64,000 bases of DNA from Saprospiraceae bacterium (GTDB taxonomy: Bacteria; Bacteroidota; Bacteroidia; Chitinophagales; Saprospiraceae). Shown here piece by piece: positions 37,037-46,602 of the stretch (the stretch's first letter is position 1; each line of letters starts with the position of its first letter). A program made the position numbers and the translations under genes. The stretch lies in NCBI GenBank assembly GCA_021604865.1, contig BQJU01000019.1:1-64000 (forward strand). Reading direction: 5' to 3'. The notes beneath the pieces were generated by a model that was not told the DNA's origin, ran no database searches, and saw nothing but the letters and a program-made list of their open reading frames with translations.

Positions 37037-37985
37037 TATCTTCTTCTTCTGGCTTGGCCTCCTCCTCGGGTGGAAGCTCTATTTTTTTAGTAGTCTCAAC
37101 AAATACTTCCGTTTCTTCTATAGCTCTTGCATGAATTTCGATTGGCGGTTCCGCTTTCGCAAACTTGACCAAATCCGCTGTTTCCAGTATGGTTTCTATC
37201 TTTGGGTGCCAATCCGCATCAATCTCCGAATGCTTTAAATCAGCTACAATTTCATCCGTAGTAGATTCCAGTGCCCTCATATTAAAGCGATGTTCCAGGT
37301 ATTCGCGAAGGATAAAGGTCAATTCACTTTGAAATGCCTTGATTTCTCCCTTCTGCCAAAGTTCAGCTTTTTGCAAATCATGCAACTTTTGCAAGGCGAC
37401 TTCATGGGCGGGCAGTCGAACCTCCGGTGTTTCTTCCTCCGGTTTCTGTTTCCTTTTTTTGATATAATACCAGATCAAGCCAATAATAGCAATCAAACCT
37501 GCCAGGCCTGCTAGATAGGGCAACGCATCTTGAAACTTAACCGGCTCTTCGATAATATCTTTAATCGGTTCTAACCTGACCGTATCTGTTGAAACGGGTA
37601 GGGTGTTTACGGTGAGCGGAATTTCATTAGTTGTTACAGTACTTTGTATCCCGCTTTGTATATAAGTAACTGAGATTTTAGGCAAATAATAATATCCGGA
37701 ATCAAAAGAGGTTAACGTAATGCGTTGCTGAGTCAGAAGCAATGGACTCCTGCTTATCGTATCCATAGGTCGAACATTCAGCACCTCAATACCTTCGATC
37801 GAGTCCAAAGGTGACAGGTCAATTTTTTCGATTTGGGCATTACTCGTTTTTTCGATATTTAACCGGAACTCGACCTGATCGCCAATCATAATGTCGGTTT
37901 TGGTCAGCTCTCCTGTAACCCCCACCTGCGCTGTCAACTGACACACGCCCAATACACAGCATATTATCCAACCTAGTCTTTTCAT
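37029..37985 (-). CDS. Bat-operon membrane protein (BatD/DUF4381-like)
   Basis: The 318-residue protein has a signal peptide (ending CQLTAQ), a beta-sandwich domain (about 20-135, VTGELTKTDIMIGDQVEFRL), a transmembrane helix (about 155-172, AGLAGLIAIIGLIWYYIKK) and a helical cytosolic tail with acidic, Pro-rich end. The tail (AELWQKGEIKAFQSELTFIL) resembles DUF4381 proteins of MoxR operons. It lies three bases after the DUF58 gene and overlaps batA, so it is a core part of the operon. Exact family naming is uncertain. Confidence 0.75.
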   Translation of the reverse strand: MKRLGWIICCVLGVCQLTAQVGVTGELTKTDIMIGDQVEFRLNIEKTSNAQIEKIDLSPLDSIEGIEVLNVRPMDTISRSPLLLTQQRITLTSFDSGYYYLPKISVTYIQSGIQSTVTTNEIPLTVNTLPVSTDTVRLEPIKDIIEEPVKFQDALPYLAGLAGLIAIIGLIWYYIKKRKQKPEEETPEVRLPAHEVALQKLHDLQKAELWQKGEIKAFQSELTFILREYLEHRFNMRALESTTDEIVADLKHSEIDADWHPKIETILETADLVKFAKAEPPIEIHARAIEETEVFVETTKKIELPPEEEAKPEEEDNV

Positions 37986-37988
37986 TTG

Positions 37989-38978
37989 TTAATGACTTGC
38001 TCGTTTCTGGAAAAATTTCAATAATGCATTAACATAAGATTCATCCGTTCGGATGGTTACTGCACCTGCTCCTGTTTTCAAAAAGGAAGCTTTGAAATAT
38101 TCCTGATGTTGCTGGTACCATTCATTGTAGTGATCGCGGTTCTTTTTTACCCCAGTATCTATCCATCGTATATTCCCCTTTTCTGCATCTTTGGCCCGGA
38201 TCAACCCCACATTGGGCAATTCAATCTCACGGGGATCTACCAGGTGAATGCCGACAATATCGTGCCGGCGAGCAGCAATACGCAGGGGAGATTCATATCC
38301 TTTGGACAAAAAATCAGATAATAAAAAACAAATACTCCGCTTTTTGATCACGTTGTTAAAATACTCCAATGTTTTGCCTATATCGGTACCCGACCCCTCC
38401 GGCTTAAAATCCAATAATTCGCGGATAATCCTAAGAATATGTGTCTTTCCTTTTTTGGGCGGTATAAACTTTTCAATGCGATCTGAAAAGAAAATGACAC
38501 CAACCTTATCATTGTTATTAATTGCCGAAAAGGCCAACACCGCACATATCTCTGTTAAAATTTCATTTTTCAACTGATTATGGGTACCAAAAAAAGAAGA
38601 TCGACTCATATCAATCAGCAGCATCACCGTTAATTCTCTTTCTTCTTCAAAAATCTTTATATAAGGATCACCCGTCCTGGCAGTTACATTCCAATCGATA
38701 TTTCTAACATCATCTCCATATTGGTAACTACGTACTTCACTGAATGACATCCCCCGGCCTTTAAAGGCGCTGTGGTATTCTCCGGAAAAGATGTGTTTGC
38801 TAAGCCCTTTGGTTTTGATTTCAATTTTTCGGACTTTTTTCAGAATTTCAGCTGTAGTACTCAATGGATTCTCCTCCTCATCACCTGCATTCCTGGAATA
38901 ACCCAGCAGGAAGTAAGCTGTCAGCCCCAACAGGGCAACTGCCAAAATGATAAGTATGAGTACCAATGGATTAAGCAT
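37989..38978 (-). CDS. DUF58 domain protein
   Basis: The 329-residue protein has an N-terminal hydrophobic segment (about 3-25) and a DUF58/VWA-like domain, with GRGMSFSEVRSYQYGDDVRN followed by IDWNVTARTGDPYIK and MLLIDMSRSS. DUF58 proteins are constant partners of MoxR ATPases. The N-terminal helix probably anchors it to the inner membrane. It starts 60 bp after moxR on the same strand. Confidence 0.92.
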   Translation of the reverse strand: MLNPLVLILIILAVALLGLTAYFLLGYSRNAGDEEENPLSTTAEILKKVRKIEIKTKGLSKHIFSGEYHSAFKGRGMSFSEVRSYQYGDDVRNIDWNVTARTGDPYIKIFEEERELTVMLLIDMSRSSFFGTHNQLKNEILTEICAVLAFSAINNNDKVGVIFFSDRIEKFIPPKKGKTHILRIIRELLDFKPEGSGTDIGKTLEYFNNVIKKRSICFLLSDFLSKGYESPLRIAARRHDIVGIHLVDPREIELPNVGLIRAKDAEKGNIRWIDTGVKKNRDHYNEWYQQHQEYFKASFLKTGAGAVTIRTDESYVNALLKFFQKRASH

Positions 38979-39038
38979 CCTTACCTCTTATTTTATTGCT
39001 TCTTTGACAACTACTGTGTTTGCCAAAGGAGGAATTGA

Positions 39039-40028
39039 TTAGGGAACTTCTACTGTGTCCAGAATTTTATTGATAATATCTTCCTGGGTGACATTTTCAG
39101 CTTCAGCTTCATACGTCAGGCCAATCCGATGACGCATTACATCATGACAAATATTGCGAACATCCTCTGGAATCACATAGCCACGGCGCTTGAGAAAAGC
39201 GTAAGCCTTCGATGCTATGGCCAGGTTAATGCTGGCACGTGGAGACCCACCATAATTGATCAACGGTCCGAGATTTCTAAGATTATAATCACCGGGTGTT
39301 CGGCTAGCAAAAACAATGTCCAGGATATAACGCTCAATTTTTTCATCCATATAGACTTTGCGAACAGATTCTCTGGCTTTAAGAATTTCCTCAGGCTCCA
39401 CGACCGGCGAGATTGGGCTGAAGTCGCCCTCCAGGTTCCGTCGAATAATTTGCCTTTCATCTTCCATGTTGGGATAAGTGATTTTCACCTTCAACATAAA
39501 GCGGTCTACCTGTGCTTCCGGCAACGGGTAGGTTCCTTCCTGCTCAATCGGGTTTTGAGTAGCCAAAACCAGGAAAGGTTCCTGTAATTTAAAAGTCTCA
39601 TTGCCAATGGTTACCTGACGTTCCTGCATGGCCTCAAGTAAGGCACTTTGTACTTTTGCAGGAGCACGGTTGATCTCATCCGCCAAAACAAAATTGGCAA
39701 AAACCGGGCCTTTACGCACCGAGAATTCATTTTTACTCGGATTGTAAATCATCGTACCAATGATATCGGCAGGTAATAAATCCGGGGTAAATTGAATACG
39801 GCTAAATTTGGCGTTGATGGCCTGAGATAATGTTTTAATCGCTAGGGTTTTTGCCAGACCTGGTAAACCCTCCAGCAGTACGTGTCCCCGGGTCAATAAT
39901 CCGAGTAACAAACGCTCAATCATGTGGTGCTGTCCCACAATCACCTTGCCGGTTTCTTCATTTAACTTTTCAACAAAAGCGCTGTCAATGAAAATCTGCT
40001 GATTGAGTGCCTCGATATCTACGTGCAT
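39039..40028 (-). CDS. MoxR family AAA+ ATPase
   Basis: The 329-residue protein has the MoxR features Walker A GLPGLAKT (about residues 54-61), Walker B FVLADEINRAPAK, sensor 1 LATQNPIEQEGTYPLPEAQ and the C-terminal lid domain. It is a cytosolic chaperone-type ATPase that probably remodels the Bat VWA complex. It is the first gene of the eight-gene minus-strand operon. A 10-bp dyad lies about 50 bp ahead of its start. Confidence 0.95.
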   Translation of the reverse strand: MHVDIEALNQQIFIDSAFVEKLNEETGKVIVGQHHMIERLLLGLLTRGHVLLEGLPGLAKTLAIKTLSQAINAKFSRIQFTPDLLPADIIGTMIYNPSKNEFSVRKGPVFANFVLADEINRAPAKVQSALLEAMQERQVTIGNETFKLQEPFLVLATQNPIEQEGTYPLPEAQVDRFMLKVKITYPNMEDERQIIRRNLEGDFSPISPVVEPEEILKARESVRKVYMDEKIERYILDIVFASRTPGDYNLRNLGPLINYGGSPRASINLAIASKAYAFLKRRGYVIPEDVRNICHDVMRHRIGLTYEAEAENVTQEDIINKILDTVEVP

Positions 40029-40076
40029 ATTAGAATGGATTTGCAGAGTAGTTTGATGTTATTATTTTCCCGTATC

Positions 40077-40110
40077 GGATAAAATGGATACTATAATTGT
40101 CATTTTATCC
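40077..40110. promoter_or_regulatory. Dyad between moxR and a divergent gene
   Basis: GGATAAAATG (40077-40086) and CATTTTATCC (40101-40110) form a perfect 10-bp inverted repeat with a 14-bp spacer in the divergent gap. The position would suit an operator for the Bat operon or both genes. Confidence 0.45.
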
Positions 40111-40195
40111 AGTGCTGAGTATAGAGCCCACAAATTTGGTAATTTTTTTCTACATTACCCAACGAAGACGCCCCCAGCTGTTTACATTAATAATG

Positions 40196-40224
40196 TGTTA
40201 AAACTTCTTAACTAAATTTTAACA
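40196..40224. promoter_or_regulatory. Dyad over the ribosome-binding region
   Basis: TGTTAAAA (40196-40203) and TTTTAACA (40217-40224) form a perfect 8-bp inverted repeat that ends two bases before the ATG at 40227. In RNA it could fold over the translation start; in DNA it could be an operator. Confidence 0.35.
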
Positions 40225-40226
40225 GG

Positions 40227-40904
40227 ATGTTTCTATTTCGAACGTTAACTATTGTTCTGCTCTCCATCTTTAGTTTTCAGCTGGCCATTGCCCAGGAATC
40301 CACAAAAAAGGAACGAGAACGTCAGGCTGTTCAGGCAATTATCGAGTTGCAAAAAGGTGTTTTAATCCTGAGACTTCCTTCTGAATCAAAAAAGATAAAA
40401 GCGATGCAGCAGGTCTTGGCAAAGGATATCAATGACGCTGATCGGACACGCCTGGAGAAACAAATTGAATCCACCCGCCTGAAAAACGAGCAGGAAAACC
40501 GCTTAGTTGTCGATGCCTTTGACAATTATTTTTCCTTTGTCCCCATATACGTCATTTATGACACAGCAACCATAGCCCTGCTAGAAGGTCGATCCGGAGA
40601 TTACCTGTTAGATACCAAACTCAATCCCATTTCCCTTGATACGATCCGTGGAAAATCCTTTTATATTGCCCGTCTGGGGTCTACGGATCAGGCCAACACT
40701 ACAGGAGCGGAATCCATCATAATCATGGACAAAAACCTGAATGACCTCCAATCACCTTTTCCCTACGCCATTAAACTCCACAGCCTGGGTTATACCCTCA
40801 ATACTTTGTTGATCCCCAAAGAGGCTTTCGAAAAGCGCATGGAGAAAGTAGCCAGTAAACTCAATAAAAACCTGGAAAAATTCTACGATAATGTAAAAGA
40901 TTGA
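40227..40904 (+). CDS. Secreted protein of unknown function
   Basis: The 225-residue protein has a signal peptide (MFLFRTLTIVLLSIFSFQLAIAQ), a charged coiled-coil segment (about 26-95, KKERERQAVQAIIELQ and TRLEKQIESTRLKNEQENR) and an alpha/beta C-terminal part with FYIARLGSTDQANTTGAES. I recognise no family. It is probably periplasmic or exported. It is monocistronic, divergent from moxR and ends at a strong bidirectional terminator. Genuine by codon pattern, signal peptide and flanking signals. Confidence 0.8.
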   Translation: MFLFRTLTIVLLSIFSFQLAIAQESTKKERERQAVQAIIELQKGVLILRLPSESKKIKAMQQVLAKDINDADRTRLEKQIESTRLKNEQENRLVVDAFDNYFSFVPIYVIYDTATIALLEGRSGDYLLDTKLNPISLDTIRGKSFYIARLGSTDQANTTGAESIIIMDKNLNDLQSPFPYAIKLHSLGYTLNTLLIPKEAFEKRMEKVASKLNKNLEKFYDNVKD

Positions 40905-40928
40905 GAAATGCTTGATCAGCTTGTAGAC

Positions 40929-40964
40929 AAAAAGGGCTTCGTGATTGCTCACGAAGCCCTTTTT
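40929..40964. terminator. Strong bidirectional intrinsic terminator
   Basis: A perfect 16-bp stem AAAAAGGGCTTCGTGA / TCACGAAGCCCTTTTT with loop TTGC (40945-40948) lies between the convergent ends of the secreted-protein gene and infB. It has an A-run on one side and a T-run on the other, so it can act in both directions. Confidence 0.9.
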
Positions 40965-41021
40965 AAGCTTATTTTCTTCTATTTATCTTCTTTGATAATT
41001 CCTGTGGCCAACAAACCTTTT

Positions 41022-44000
41022 TTATAAGGTTTGTTTGATCTCTACAATTTCAAAGCCTTCGATAACATCGGCGACTTTGATGTCGTTGAAGTTCTTAATT
41101 GAAACACCACATTCCATACCATTTTTCACTTCTTTAACATCGTCTTTAAAGCGTTTGAGGGAAGCAATCTCGGCGACTGCACCTTCTTTAGTAGGATAGA
41201 CTACGATACCGTTACGGATAATCCGTACATTGGTGTTGCGATGAATGGTGCCTTCCTGTACAAGACAACCGGCGACTGTCCCGATTTTACTAATTTTAAA
41301 GACATTCCTAACTTCAAGCTGACAAACCACTTTTTCCTCTTTGATCGTATCCAACATACCTTCAATAGCCAACTTGATTTCTTCAATGGCTTCGTAGATG
41401 ATGGAATAAGTTTTGATCTGAACACCTTCGCGTTCGGCCAGCTTACGGGCACCTAACGACGGCCGTACCTGGAAACCAATGATGATGGCATCAGAAGCCG
41501 AAGCCAACAAAACGTCCGATTCAATGATCTGCCCCACAGCTTTGTGGATGACATTCACCTGCACCGATTCGATCGACATCTTTATCAGGGAGTCAGAAAG
41601 GGCCTCAACAGAACCGTCCACGTCACCTTTCACGATAAGGTTAAGCTCTTTAAAGCTACCCAGTGCCAAACGACGTCCGATTTCATCAAGACTGATCCGT
41701 TTCGTTGCACGGGTTGTTTGTTCGCGGATAATCTGAGCCCGTTTGACAGCAATTTGCCGGGCTTCCTGTTCGGTATCTGTTTCTTTAAATCGTTCACCTG
41801 CCTGCGGTGCACCACTAAGGCCCAGAACCAATACCGGGGTAGAAGGTCCAGCTTCTTTGATACGTTTCCCGCGCTCATTAAACATGGCTTTCACCTTTCC
41901 GGAATGTTCTCCGGCTACGATAGAATCGCCAATGTTCAGCGTTCCATTTTGTACCAGTATTTTGGTTACATATCCCCGGCCTTTATCCAGCGAAGCTTCC
42001 AATACTGTACCCGATGATATTCGGTTTGGATTGGCCTTGAGCTCCAGCAGTTCGGATTCCAATACAATTTTTTCCAGTAACAAATCTACATTGTCACCGT
42101 TTTTGGCTGAAATATCCTGCGACTGGTATTTACCACCCCATTCTTCAACCAGGAAGTTCATATTAGCCAGTTCTTGTTTGATTCGCTCAGGCTGAGCACC
42201 ATCTTTGTCAATCTTATTGATGGCAAAAACCATTGGGACCCCTGCTGCCTGGGCGTGACTGATGGCTTCCCGTGTTTGTGGCATGATACTATCATCCGCA
42301 GAAATAATGATGACTGCAATATCTGTCACTTTAGCACCACGGGCACGCATCGCCGTAAAGGCTTCGTGACCAGGAGTATCCAGGAAGGTTACCTTTTTCT
42401 CATCAGGCCCTACTTGCACTTCATAAGCTCCAATGTGTTGGGTAATACCCCCAGCTTCACCTTCCATTACCTTCGCTTCCCGAATATAGTCAAGTAGAGA
42501 AGTTTTACCATGGTCAACGTGCCCCATTACCGTAACGATCGGTGCCCGTGGCTCCAGATCTTCTGGGCTGTCTTCTTCTTCCTCTTCTTCTTCTACTTGT
42601 TCTTCAACACTGATGAATTCTACTTCATGGTCAAACTCGTTAGCAACCAATTCGATCACTTCAGCATCCAGACGTTGGTTGATAGATACGATAACACCTA
42701 AATTCATACAGGTGGTTATCACATCGGTTACCGGCACGTCCATCAAGCTCGCCAATTCAGAAACGGATACAAATTCAGTCAGCTGCAGTTTATCATTCTG
42801 AGCTTCTATATCACGCATTTCCTGCTTTTCGCGAATACGCTCTCTATTATCGCGACGGATTTTCTGGCGTTTTTTCTTTCCTTTACCAGAAATCCGAGCC
42901 ATAGTAGCCTTGATCTTATCTTCAATTTCCTTTTTGGAAACTTCTTTAACTTCATCACGTGGCGACCTGCGTGAAGGATTGCCTCCACTAGTTTGGCCAC
43001 GTCTCCGGTCATTACTCCGGTTGTTATTGTTGTTACTGTTTGTATTGCCTGAATTTGGCCCAGCGGCAACTTTTTTACGTTTTCTTCTACGCTTCTTTTT
43101 GGCCTCTTCACTGTTTGCATCAGAAGTTGTGCCTTCTTTGGCAGCACCAGGTTTCTGTTTGGCCTTATTTTCTTGTGGTTTGTCCTGAGTTTTCTTTTTC
43201 TTCTTGGGCTTTTTGAACTTATCAGTATCAATTTTGCCTAGAATCTTTAACCCTCGAAGTTCGGGAGTTTTGGCCCTTACCAACTCATTTCCCTCTTCTT
43301 TGCTTTTTGACGCTTCAGGTTCCGCTTTATCAGGTTTTGCGTCTGGTTCAACCTTTGCTTCTGGTTCAACCTTAGCTTCTGGTTCGGTTTTAGCCTCCGG
43401 AGATTTTGCCGGTTCAGGCTTAGCCTCTGGCTTTTCAGCTTGCTGAGGCTTGGCGGGTTCCTCGGGTTGGGCAGTTTCCTTGGCTTTCAAGGGCTCTTCC
43501 TCCTTCACGGGTACTTCCTTAGTCTTTTCTTGTAGCTCCACCGTTTGTTTTTCTTTTTCCTGTGGTTTTTCAACCTCCGGAGCTTTTTCGACAGGCTTCG
43601 TTTCCGCTACAGGTGTAACAGGTTCAGGCGTTGGCGTTGGCTCAGGCTGAGGTTCAGGTGCCGGTGGCTTTACAGGCACAGGCTTTTCCTTTTCGACCGG
43701 TTCTTCAATTTGGGCCGACTTGGGTCTTAAACGACTACCCAAGTCTATTTTACCTAATATCTTCAATTTGGGTGTAGAACGAGGAGCTTCCTGTTCCTCT
43801 TTTTTTGCTGAAGGTTCCGGCTTTTCCTCGGCAGTCGATGTTTTTTCTTTAGGAGGAATAGGGGGCGGAGGGCTTGGTTCAACTCTATTATGCGTGCCAA
43901 CTTCTTTCCTGGGTGTAGCAGGGCGAGTGCCAATAACAAGTTGGTCTGCTTGTTCCTTGATAGCAATAGACTTTTGGAATTCCTTCAACAATTCGGAATA

Positions 44001-44126
44001 CATTTCGTCCGTCACCTTCGCTGTAGGCTTATTTTCAATTTCATAGCCACTCTTGGTGAGATGCTCGACTATAGTGGCCGTGCCTACATTGAGTTCTTTT
44101 GCTATCTTGACTAAACGTTTCTCCAT
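41022..44126 (-). CDS. infB: Translation initiation factor IF-2
   Basis: From the ATG at 44126 ([15 protein letters not shown]) the protein has 1034 residues. A long low-complexity N-terminal region (about 60-430), rich in Lys, Pro and Glu with repeats such as [14 protein letters not shown], precedes the IF-2 core. The GTPase domain has G1 [10 protein letters not shown]3 DTPGHEAF and G4 NKID. Domains II to IV follow. It places initiator tRNA on the small ribosomal subunit. The frame opens further upstream to 44180, but the [12 protein letters not shown] start is family-like. It is the last gene of rimP-nusA-infB. Confidence 0.96.
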   Translation of the reverse strand: MEKRLVKIAKELNVGTATIVEHLTKSGYEIENKPTAKVTDEMYSELLKEFQKSIAIKEQADQLVIGTRPATPRKEVGTHNRVEPSPPPPIPPKEKTSTAEEKPEPSAKKEEQEAPRSTPKLKILGKIDLGSRLRPKSAQIEEPVEKEKPVPVKPPAPEPQPEPTPTPEPVTPVAETKPVEKAPEVEKPQEKEKQTVELQEKTKEVPVKEEEPLKAKETAQPEEPAKPQQAEKPEAKPEPAKSPEAKTEPEAKVEPEAKVEPDAKPDKAEPEASKSKEEGNELVRAKTPELRGLKILGKIDTDKFKKPKKKKKTQDKPQENKAKQKPGAAKEGTTSDANSEEAKKKRRRKRKKVAAGPNSGNTNSNNNNNRSNDRRRGQTSGGNPSRRSPRDEVKEVSKKEIEDKIKATMARISGKGKKKRQKIRRDNRERIREKQEMRDIEAQNDKLQLTEFVSVSELASLMDVPVTDVITTCMNLGVIVSINQRLDAEVIELVANEFDHEVEFISVEEQVEEEEEEEDSPEDLEPRAPIVTVMGHVDHGKTSLLDYIREAKVMEGEAGGITQHIGAYEVQVGPDEKKVTFLDTPGHEAFTAMRARGAKVTDIAVIIISADDSIMPQTREAISHAQAAGVPMVFAINKIDKDGAQPERIKQELANMNFLVEEWGGKYQSQDISAKNGDNVDLLLEKIVLESELLELKANPNRISSGTVLEASLDKGRGYVTKILVQNGTLNIGDSIVAGEHSGKVKAMFNERGKRIKEAGPSTPVLVLGLSGAPQAGERFKETDTEQEARQIAVKRAQIIREQTTRATKRISLDEIGRRLALGSFKELNLIVKGDVDGSVEALSDSLIKMSIESVQVNVIHKAVGQIIESDVLLASASDAIIIGFQVRPSLGARKLAEREGVQIKTYSIIYEAIEEIKLAIEGMLDTIKEEKVVCQLEVRNVFKISKIGTVAGCLVQEGTIHRNTNVRIIRNGIVVYPTKEGAVAEIASLKRFKDDVKEVKNGMECGVSIKNFNDIKVADVIEGFEIVEIKQTL

Positions 44127-44471
44127 TAATAAATTTTTGTTCTTAGCTACGTTCAAAGACAGACAAAAGCTTAGAATCATGGTGACTTCCTTACATATCT
44201 TATTATCTATTTTTGATTAATAAAATAAAAAGGTCCATCGCAAAAGCTTTTGGCTACCAGTTAAAAATTGCTTATGGCAAACAGGTTCATTGGTGTTCGC
44301 CATAGCTGTTGTTTCAAAGAAACCTATGCAAAGATAAGAGTTAAACCGGCTTGTATGTAACACTTTCCTACAAAATCCGTTAGTTTTACCGGGATAAGGT
44401 ACCATTTTTAGTTAAAATTATTTATCCCGGCACTGCCAACAAAAAAAAGTAGCTAAGAGTTCCGTTCCCGA
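44127..44471 (-). other. nusA-infB intercistronic region with hairpin
   Basis: About 345 bp without a gene. A 9-bp perfect inverted repeat, CCGGGATAA (44389-44397) and TTATCCCGG (44422-44430), with a 24-nt loop lies 42 bp past the nusA stop. It could end or process the transcript between nusA and infB. No clear promoter box for infB is seen. Confidence 0.5.
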
Positions 44472-45710
44472 TCATTCCTCAAATTCATCGGCTAAAATTC
44501 GCAATAAATCAACAACTGTCTCCTCTTCCAAGTCTGTACGGCGTAGCAATTCTTCCTTGCTCAGCTCAAGTACACTCTTGGCTGTATCACAACCGATGCC
44601 CTTGAGGGCTTCGATTACCCAATCGTCGATCTCATCCTTAAATTCGTCCAAATCCACGTCGTCGATTTCTATCTCTTCCTGATTATTGCGGTATACGTCA
44701 ATTTCAAATCCGGTCAGTCTACTTGCCAGTTTGATATTGGTTCCACCTTTACCAATTGCGAGAGACACCTGATCAGCTTCCAAATATACATTAGCCCGAC
44801 TGGTTTCCAAGTCCAAATCAATCTTGGTCACTTTGGCCGGTGTCAATGCCCGCTGTATGTAAAGGCTGGTATTATTTGTAAAATTGACAATATCAATATT
44901 TTCATTGTGCAACTCACGCACGATGCCATGAATCCTAGACCCTTTCATGCCTACACAGGCACCTACCGGGTCGATGCGGTCGTCATAGGATTCTACAGCC
45001 ACCTTGGCACGATCGCCCGGAATACGAACGATGTTGCGCACGGTAATCAAACCATCTTCGATTTCAGGAACTTCCTGTTCCATCAGTTTTTCAAGGAATG
45101 TATTGTCGGTACGCGACAAAATCACTACCGGGTTGTTGTTGCGCATTTCCACTGTTTTGATGACTGCGCGAACCATATCTCCTTTTCTTACAAAATCTCC
45201 TTTGATCATCTCGGTACGGGGCAAAATCAATTCATTGCCCGTAGCATCATCCAGTACCAATACTTCACGTTTGAGAATCTGGTGAACTTCTCCCAGTACA
45301 ATATCTCCAACCCGTTCCATATATTTCTTGTACACCTCGTCTTTCTCCAATTCCATGATCCGGGAAATCAGCGTTTGTCTTGCTGCCATGATGGCCCGGC
45401 GTCCAAAGTCAATCAGGTGAAGCTGTTCGTAACATTCTTCCCCAATTTCATAGTCCTCATCAATAGAAAGGGCTTCGGAAATAGAAATCTGTGCACGGTC
45501 ATCAGTGACCTCTCCATCAGGAACAATTTCACGAACTCGCCAAAGTTCCAAGTCTCCCTTGGTTGTATTTACAATGACATCAAAGTTTTCATCCGACCCG
45601 AATTTTTTGCGAATCAATGTGCGAAAGACATCTTCCAATACACGCACCATCGTCGGACGGTCTATGTTTTTTCCCGCTTTAAATTCCGAGAAAGTATCCA
45701 CCAAATTCAT
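44472..45710 (-). CDS. nusA: Transcription termination/antitermination factor NusA
   Basis: The 412-residue protein has the NusA layout: N-terminal RNA-polymerase-binding domain (1-130), S1 domain (about 135-200), two KH domains (about 210-345, with DPVGACVGMKGSRIHGIVRE and AIGKGGTNIKLASRLTG) and a single acidic C-terminal helical repeat (about 365-412). It binds RNA polymerase and modulates pausing and termination. It lies about 60 bp after rimP in the same operon. Confidence 0.96.
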   Translation of the reverse strand: MNLVDTFSEFKAGKNIDRPTMVRVLEDVFRTLIRKKFGSDENFDVIVNTTKGDLELWRVREIVPDGEVTDDRAQISISEALSIDEDYEIGEECYEQLHLIDFGRRAIMAARQTLISRIMELEKDEVYKKYMERVGDIVLGEVHQILKREVLVLDDATGNELILPRTEMIKGDFVRKGDMVRAVIKTVEMRNNNPVVILSRTDNTFLEKLMEQEVPEIEDGLITVRNIVRIPGDRAKVAVESYDDRIDPVGACVGMKGSRIHGIVRELHNENIDIVNFTNNTSLYIQRALTPAKVTKIDLDLETSRANVYLEADQVSLAIGKGGTNIKLASRLTGFEIDVYRNNQEEIEIDDVDLDEFKDEIDDWVIEALKGIGCDTAKSVLELSKEELLRRTDLEEETVVDLLRILADEFEE

Positions 45711-45771
45711 ATTGCGGTATATTTTCTTGTTAGCGAATAATTATTGTGTTTCATCTTTTACCTTTATTCAT

Positions 45772-46269
45772 TTATTTAAAAGAGATTTTAACGACAGCTT
45801 TCGCAATTGTATCCAACGGAATAATGGTTTGAACAACCTCCGTTTTTTTGCGCTTACCCTCCTTAATTCTCACTTTTTCTTCCAATGTGATGTTCGTTTC
45901 ATCAGCAGCAGTCAGCATACCAGTGTTAATCACACCATCTTTTTGCTGTACTTCCAGTTTTCGCCCGATGTTGTTGAGGTATTGCCTGGCAAGTTTAAGC
46001 GGTCTTTCCGCTCCGGGGGAAGAGACCTCAAGTACATATCTTTCACCCAACCAGCCGCCTTCATCAATGAAGGATTCCAAGTATCGGCTTAGTTGTTTAC
46101 ATTTTGTAAAGGTCATTCCAGAATCACAATCTACAAAAACTTCCAATTTCTGATTAGCATGAAGCTTAATGTCGACGATAAAACAATCTGTAAAACCGGA
46201 TTCCTGAAACTTTTCCTCTAATAGGTCTCTAATTCTTTCTTCTACCACTTTTAACGCTGATGGGTACAC
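45772..46269 (-). CDS. rimP: Ribosome maturation factor RimP
   Basis: The 165-residue protein assists 30S subunit assembly. Recognisable parts are IVDIKLHANQKLEVFVDCDSG, SRYLESFIDE and YVLEVSSPGAERPLK, followed by an SH3-like C-terminal domain. The first codon is GTG at 46269; no ATG fits, and another GTG at 46248 is possible. A terminator-like hairpin ends only four bases before this start. It is the first gene of the rimP-nusA-infB operon, an order conserved across bacteria. Confidence 0.92.
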   Translation of the reverse strand: MYPSALKVVEERIRDLLEEKFQESGFTDCFIVDIKLHANQKLEVFVDCDSGMTFTKCKQLSRYLESFIDEGGWLGERYVLEVSSPGAERPLKLARQYLNNIGRKLEVQQKDGVINTGMLTAADETNITLEEKVRIKEGKRKKTEVVQTIIPLDTIAKAVVKISFK

Positions 46270-46273
46270 AATA

Positions 46274-46302
46274 AAAAGAGGGAACAGATGGTTCCCTCTT
46301 TT
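46274..46302 (-). terminator. Terminator-like leader hairpin before rimP (possible attenuator)
   Basis: A perfect 12-bp stem AAAAGAGGGAAC / GTTCCCTCTTTT with a 5-nt loop (46286-46290) is followed on the minus strand by a T-rich tract that runs to the rimP start codon. A TATCTTTG promoter box lies at 46323-46330. The transcript would meet this hairpin within about its first 45 bases, so it could attenuate the operon. Confidence 0.6.
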
Positions 46303-46322
46303 CTTTTTTTTCTATGCTTCCG

Positions 46323-46330
46323 CAAAGATA
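46323..46330 (-). promoter_or_regulatory. Candidate -7 box of the rimP-nusA-infB operon
   Basis: The minus strand reads TATCTTTG, an exact TAnnTTTG match, 53 bp ahead of the rimP start and upstream of the leader hairpin. Confidence 0.5.
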
Positions 46331-46491
46331 GGTTATTTTTAGTATAAATGCCAGAAATTCAAGAAATTTAGGCACTTAGACCGAAAATAGAAACACATAA
46401 TACAAGGAAAAGTTTGTAATGTATTTTCTAAACTTTCAAAAAGTAATGAAAAAATCATTTGCTCAATAAACCCTCCTTGTGTATCTTTGTT

Positions 46492-46499
46492 TAATATGC
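46492..46499 (+). promoter_or_regulatory. Candidate -7 box for mqnC
   Basis: TATCTTTG exactly matches TAnnTTTG and lies 103 bp ahead of the chosen mqnC ATG. The remainder of the 46303-46602 gap shows nothing else of note. Confidence 0.45.
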
Positions 46500-46602
46500 G
46501 TTAACCTAATTAGGTCCCCTGTTGTAGGAGAGCATGTTTCTCTGCATCCTCATTACCTTCAGGGATCCATCAATAATAATTTCACCATATAATTATAACC
46601 GC

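Noticed and set aside
41022-44126. Several plus-strand Ser/Phe-rich frames opposite infB
   Set aside because: They mirror the Lys/Pro/Glu-rich repeats of IF-2 and have no independent support.
44907-45740. 277-codon open frame antisense to nusA
   Set aside because: It lies wholly across nusA, which is certain, and its His/Phe/Asn-rich product has no family pattern.
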